This document shows, piece by piece, positions 4,796-6,727 of a stretch of DNA of 6,727 nucleotides (the first letter of the stretch is position 1; each line of letters opens with the position of its first letter). The position numbers and the translations under genes are program-made. The DNA is from Methylococcaceae bacterium (lineage in GTDB: Bacteria; Pseudomonadota; Gammaproteobacteria; Methylococcales; Methylomonadaceae): NCBI GenBank assembly GCA_030699345.1, contig JAUYMX010000040.1, forward strand, positions 1 through 6,727. The letters are read 5' to 3'. The notes under the pieces were generated by a model. The model did not search any database. It saw nothing but the letters and a program-made list of their open reading frames with translations, and was not told the DNA's origin.

Positions 4796-5812
4796 AGTGT
4801 ATCGTTGCTTATCTCTGTTCGTCCAGTAAGTAGTTGCTAATTCATGCGCTTGTTGCTGAGTGTTAGCTTTACCCAGTAATTTAAGGGCAATAGCAGCGGT
4901 GCCAATTACTGAAGCTTCGGCAAAGTCATCGGTAATCTTGCCCTGCCAAAGCAAAGCCAATTGTTCAGGTTCTAATAGTTCCGGTTTGACATGGCGATGA
5001 GTGAATAAGGCGGGCCAGTTTTCGTCGATCAATTCACCGTTATGGACGCTTTGCACCAAGCACTCCATATCGGGATTGCGTTCGGTTTCGCCGCCTTCGC
5101 CTTTTAATACCGCCATATGCGGTTGCTGTAATAATGCGGCGGCTTGTTGATGCACCGGACGATAACCGGGATGAAATATGCCTTGAATGCTGTAGGCGGC
5201 GTTAAATGGATTTAACAGCCTGACCAAGGTATGCACGGGGGAGCGTAAACCCAGAATCGGTCGTAGCTCGATAATGTCATGCAACTTGGGGCAAAAATGT
5301 TCCAACGATAAATAGCTAAAACGCTGTTGAGCCAGTTGTTGTTGGGCTTGTTGCACGGATGTTGCAGGTGCTAAGCCCAGATATTTCAACACATCTTGAG
5401 TATAAATCCGGCCTGCAGTGTGACCTTCTGAACCGTGCATAAATACGCTGATGCCGTTTTCTGCCAGCAACAATGCCGACAACAAAAACCAGGGTAAATG
5501 TCGACGTTTGCCAGCGTAAGAGGACCAATCCAAATCAACTTTGGTGCTGCCTGATTCCAGTTGAAAAGACTCTTGGGCGGCTTTTACAAAACCAGCCAAT
5601 TCTTCCGGGGTTTCTTCCTTGACGCGCATTAGCATCAAGAATGCGCCTAATTGCACCGGCAATACTTGATCAGCCAAAATCATTTGCATGGCTTGATGAG
5701 CTTCATCCTGGGTCAGCGGTCTGGAACCTTTTTTTCCCTTGCCCAATATACGAATGATTGGGGCGAACGGATGCTCGTCATGTGGCGTTTGTTCGTGATG
5801 GGTCAGGTTCAT
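4787..5812 (-). CDS. ybiB: TrpD2/YbiB-like protein of the anthranilate phosphoribosyltransferase fold
   Basis: The 341-residue protein has the layout of anthranilate phosphoribosyltransferase (TrpD): an N-terminal helical part with GKGKKGSRPLT (24-34), then an alpha/beta domain. It lacks the enzyme's PRPP-binding GTGGD motif; at that place it reads SSYAGKRRHLPW (97-108), as in the TrpD2/YbiB group often labelled 'glycosyl transferase family protein'. Other group-like stretches are GISVFMHGSEG (120-130), RSPVHTLVRLLNPF (190-203) and LKGEGGETERNP (236-247). E. coli YbiB (about 320 residues) has been reported to bind nucleic acids rather than to make tryptophan, so a role in tryptophan synthesis is unlikely; no trp gene is near. 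Its ATG overlaps the cyoE TGA (ATGA), and the preceding bases hold no Shine-Dalgarno, so translation is probably coupled to cyoE. True function is unknown. Confidence 0.85.
   Translation of the reverse strand: MNLTHHEQTPHDEHPFAPIIRILGKGKKGSRPLTQDEAHQAMQMILADQVLPVQLGAFLMLMRVKEETPEELAGFVKAAQESFQLESGSTKVDLDWSSYAGKRRHLPWFLLSALLLAENGISVFMHGSEGHTAGRIYTQDVLKYLGLAPATSVQQAQQQLAQQRFSYLSLEHFCPKLHDIIELRPILGLRSPVHTLVRLLNPFNAAYSIQGIFHPGYRPVHQQAAALLQQPHMAVLKGEGGETERNPDMECLVQSVHNGELIDENWPALFTHRHVKPELLEPEQLALLWQGKITDDFAEASVIGTAAIALKLLGKANTQQQAHELATTYWTNRDKQRYTKN
5809..5812 (-). promoter_or_regulatory. ATGA translational-coupling junction, cyoE to ybiB
   Basis: The stop TGA of cyoE (5811-5809) shares two bases with the ybiB ATG (5812-5810). 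The 20 bases upstream of the ATG are AT-rich and contain no purine-rich ribosome binding site. Re-initiation by ribosomes finishing cyoE is the simplest way for ybiB to be translated. Confidence 0.65.
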
Positions 5813-6696
5813 AAAGTTATTTTGAAATAATGATCAGTTAACAAGGCCGCAAACAACAGCGTTAGATAAACAATGGAATACCAAAAGGTGCGCATCGCGG
5901 TTTTATTATCTTTGTTACGTCTCATCAGCAGCGCGTGATAAATAAAACCCAGCCCCAACGGCACCGTTACAGCCAGATAAATCAGGCCGCTCATGCCGGT
6001 TAAGTAGGGCAGCAGGGTGACAATCAACAGCAGTACGGTGTAAAGCAGTATTTGTAGACGGGTAAAGTCAGGGCCGTGTGTTACCGACAACATGGGAATG
6101 CCCACCTTGGCATATTCATCCTGCTTGGCAATTGCCAGTGGCCAGAAATGAGGCGGTGTCCAGACGTAAATAATCAACACCAGTAATAGCGCATAAGGGT
6201 GTATTTCACCCGTCATCGCGCACCAGCCCAGCAGAGGCGGTGTGGCGCCAAAAGCACCGCCTATCACAATGTTTTGAGGCGTCATTCTCTTGAGATAAAC
6301 GGTATAGAGAATGGCGTAACCGAATAGGGAGGCAAAGGTGAGTATCGCCGTTAGAGTGTTTACCAAAAACACCAGTAACAGCATTGCAATCACGCCCAGC
6401 AATGCCGCAAACACAATGACATTGGTGGAGCTTAACTTGCCGGTAGGTAATGGCCGATTTTTATTACGCGCCATTTGCGCATCGGCTTTTTGATCAATAA
6501 AATGATTAATAGCCGCTGCTGATGAGGCGGCAAGGGCGATGCCGATGATGCTGTAAGCAAAAAGAGCCAACGGCGGCATGCCGGGGACAGCGAGTAACAT
6601 ACCGACAATCGCTGTAAAAACCATCTCTGCAACCACGTTGGGTTTGCATAATTCAAGGTAACTTTTCCAGGAAGAAAGGGGAGATTGACCTGACAT
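5809..6696 (-). CDS. cyoE: Protoheme IX farnesyltransferase (heme O synthase)
   Basis: This inner-membrane UbiA-superfamily prenyltransferase adds a farnesyl group to heme b to give heme O, the cofactor or heme A precursor of terminal oxidases. At 295 residues it matches E. coli CyoE (296). Hydrophobic segments fill most of the chain (for example 22-63, 93-135, 143-160, 167-190, 214-255, 271-287). The first prenyl-diphosphate/Mg site reads NHFIDQKAD (64-72) with Asn64, Asp68 and Asp72, followed by NKNRPLPTG (78-86). YLKRMTPQNIVIGGAFGA (134-151) and WTPPHFWPLAIAKQDEY (179-195) with GIPML (199-203) are typical of CyoE/CtaB rather than UbiA. The ATG has only a distant GGA upstream. The gene is also called ctaB when next to cytochrome c oxidase genes; the upstream neighbour is outside the window, so which oxidase it serves cannot be told. 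Confidence 0.96.
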   Translation of the reverse strand: MSGQSPLSSWKSYLELCKPNVVAEMVFTAIVGMLLAVPGMPPLALFAYSIIGIALAASSAAAINHFIDQKADAQMARNKNRPLPTGKLSSTNVIVFAALLGVIAMLLLVFLVNTLTAILTFASLFGYAILYTVYLKRMTPQNIVIGGAFGATPPLLGWCAMTGEIHPYALLLVLIIYVWTPPHFWPLAIAKQDEYAKVGIPMLSVTHGPDFTRLQILLYTVLLLIVTLLPYLTGMSGLIYLAVTVPLGLGFIYHALLMRRNKDNKTAMRTFWYSIVYLTLLFAALLTDHYFKITL

Positions 6697-6727
6697 TATT
6701 TAATATATTCCAACTTTTTTAGTATTG

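Overview
The window looks like ordinary chromosome from a Gram-negative gammaproteobacterium of moderate GC content. A fused RlmKL rRNA methyltransferase, a heme O synthase, a TrpD2/YbiB-type protein, a lipobox transglycosylase-like protein and a periplasmic FKBP all fit this. A methanotroph-like relative (Methylococcales) is possible, but that is a guess from gene style; no methane-oxidation gene is present. There is no transposase, integrase, CRISPR array, tRNA or rRNA gene.

Layout. All genes except the PilZ gene are on the minus strand. From right to left: (i) cyoE/ctaB (heme O synthase), with ybiB (TrpD2-like) overlapping its stop codon by an ATGA junction. (ii) A convergent plus-strand gene for a c-di-GMP-receptor-like protein with two PilZ repeats, preceded by a perfect TATAAT box. 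(iii) Divergent from it, a lipoprotein with a lysozyme-like (SLT) fold, then 36 bp later a secreted FKBP-type prolyl isomerase, closed by a strong 12-bp-stem terminator. (iv) rlmKL and acyP (acylphosphatase), again joined by an ATGA overlap. (v) A structured, gene-poor stretch at 88-283. (vi) The first 29 codons of an unidentified minus-strand gene running off the left edge behind a strong Shine-Dalgarno sequence.

Functionally the window holds unrelated housekeeping modules: respiratory heme O synthesis (cyoE), envelope upkeep (SLT lipoprotein plus FKBP), 23S rRNA modification (rlmKL) with a small acyl-phosphate hydrolase, and one c-di-GMP signalling protein. The coupled pairs (cyoE-ybiB and rlmKL-acyP) suggest co-expression of proteins with no obvious biochemical link.

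The part that known genes do not explain is 88-283. It has a near-perfect 38-nt inverted repeat (241-278). Beside it, on the minus strand, lie a promoter-like pair, a hairpin, a CU-rich single strand and a rho-independent terminator with a U8 tract. Together these read like a small RNA of about 80 nt, or a terminating leader of the partial gene. This is the best candidate for something undescribed, but it rests only on reading the sequence.
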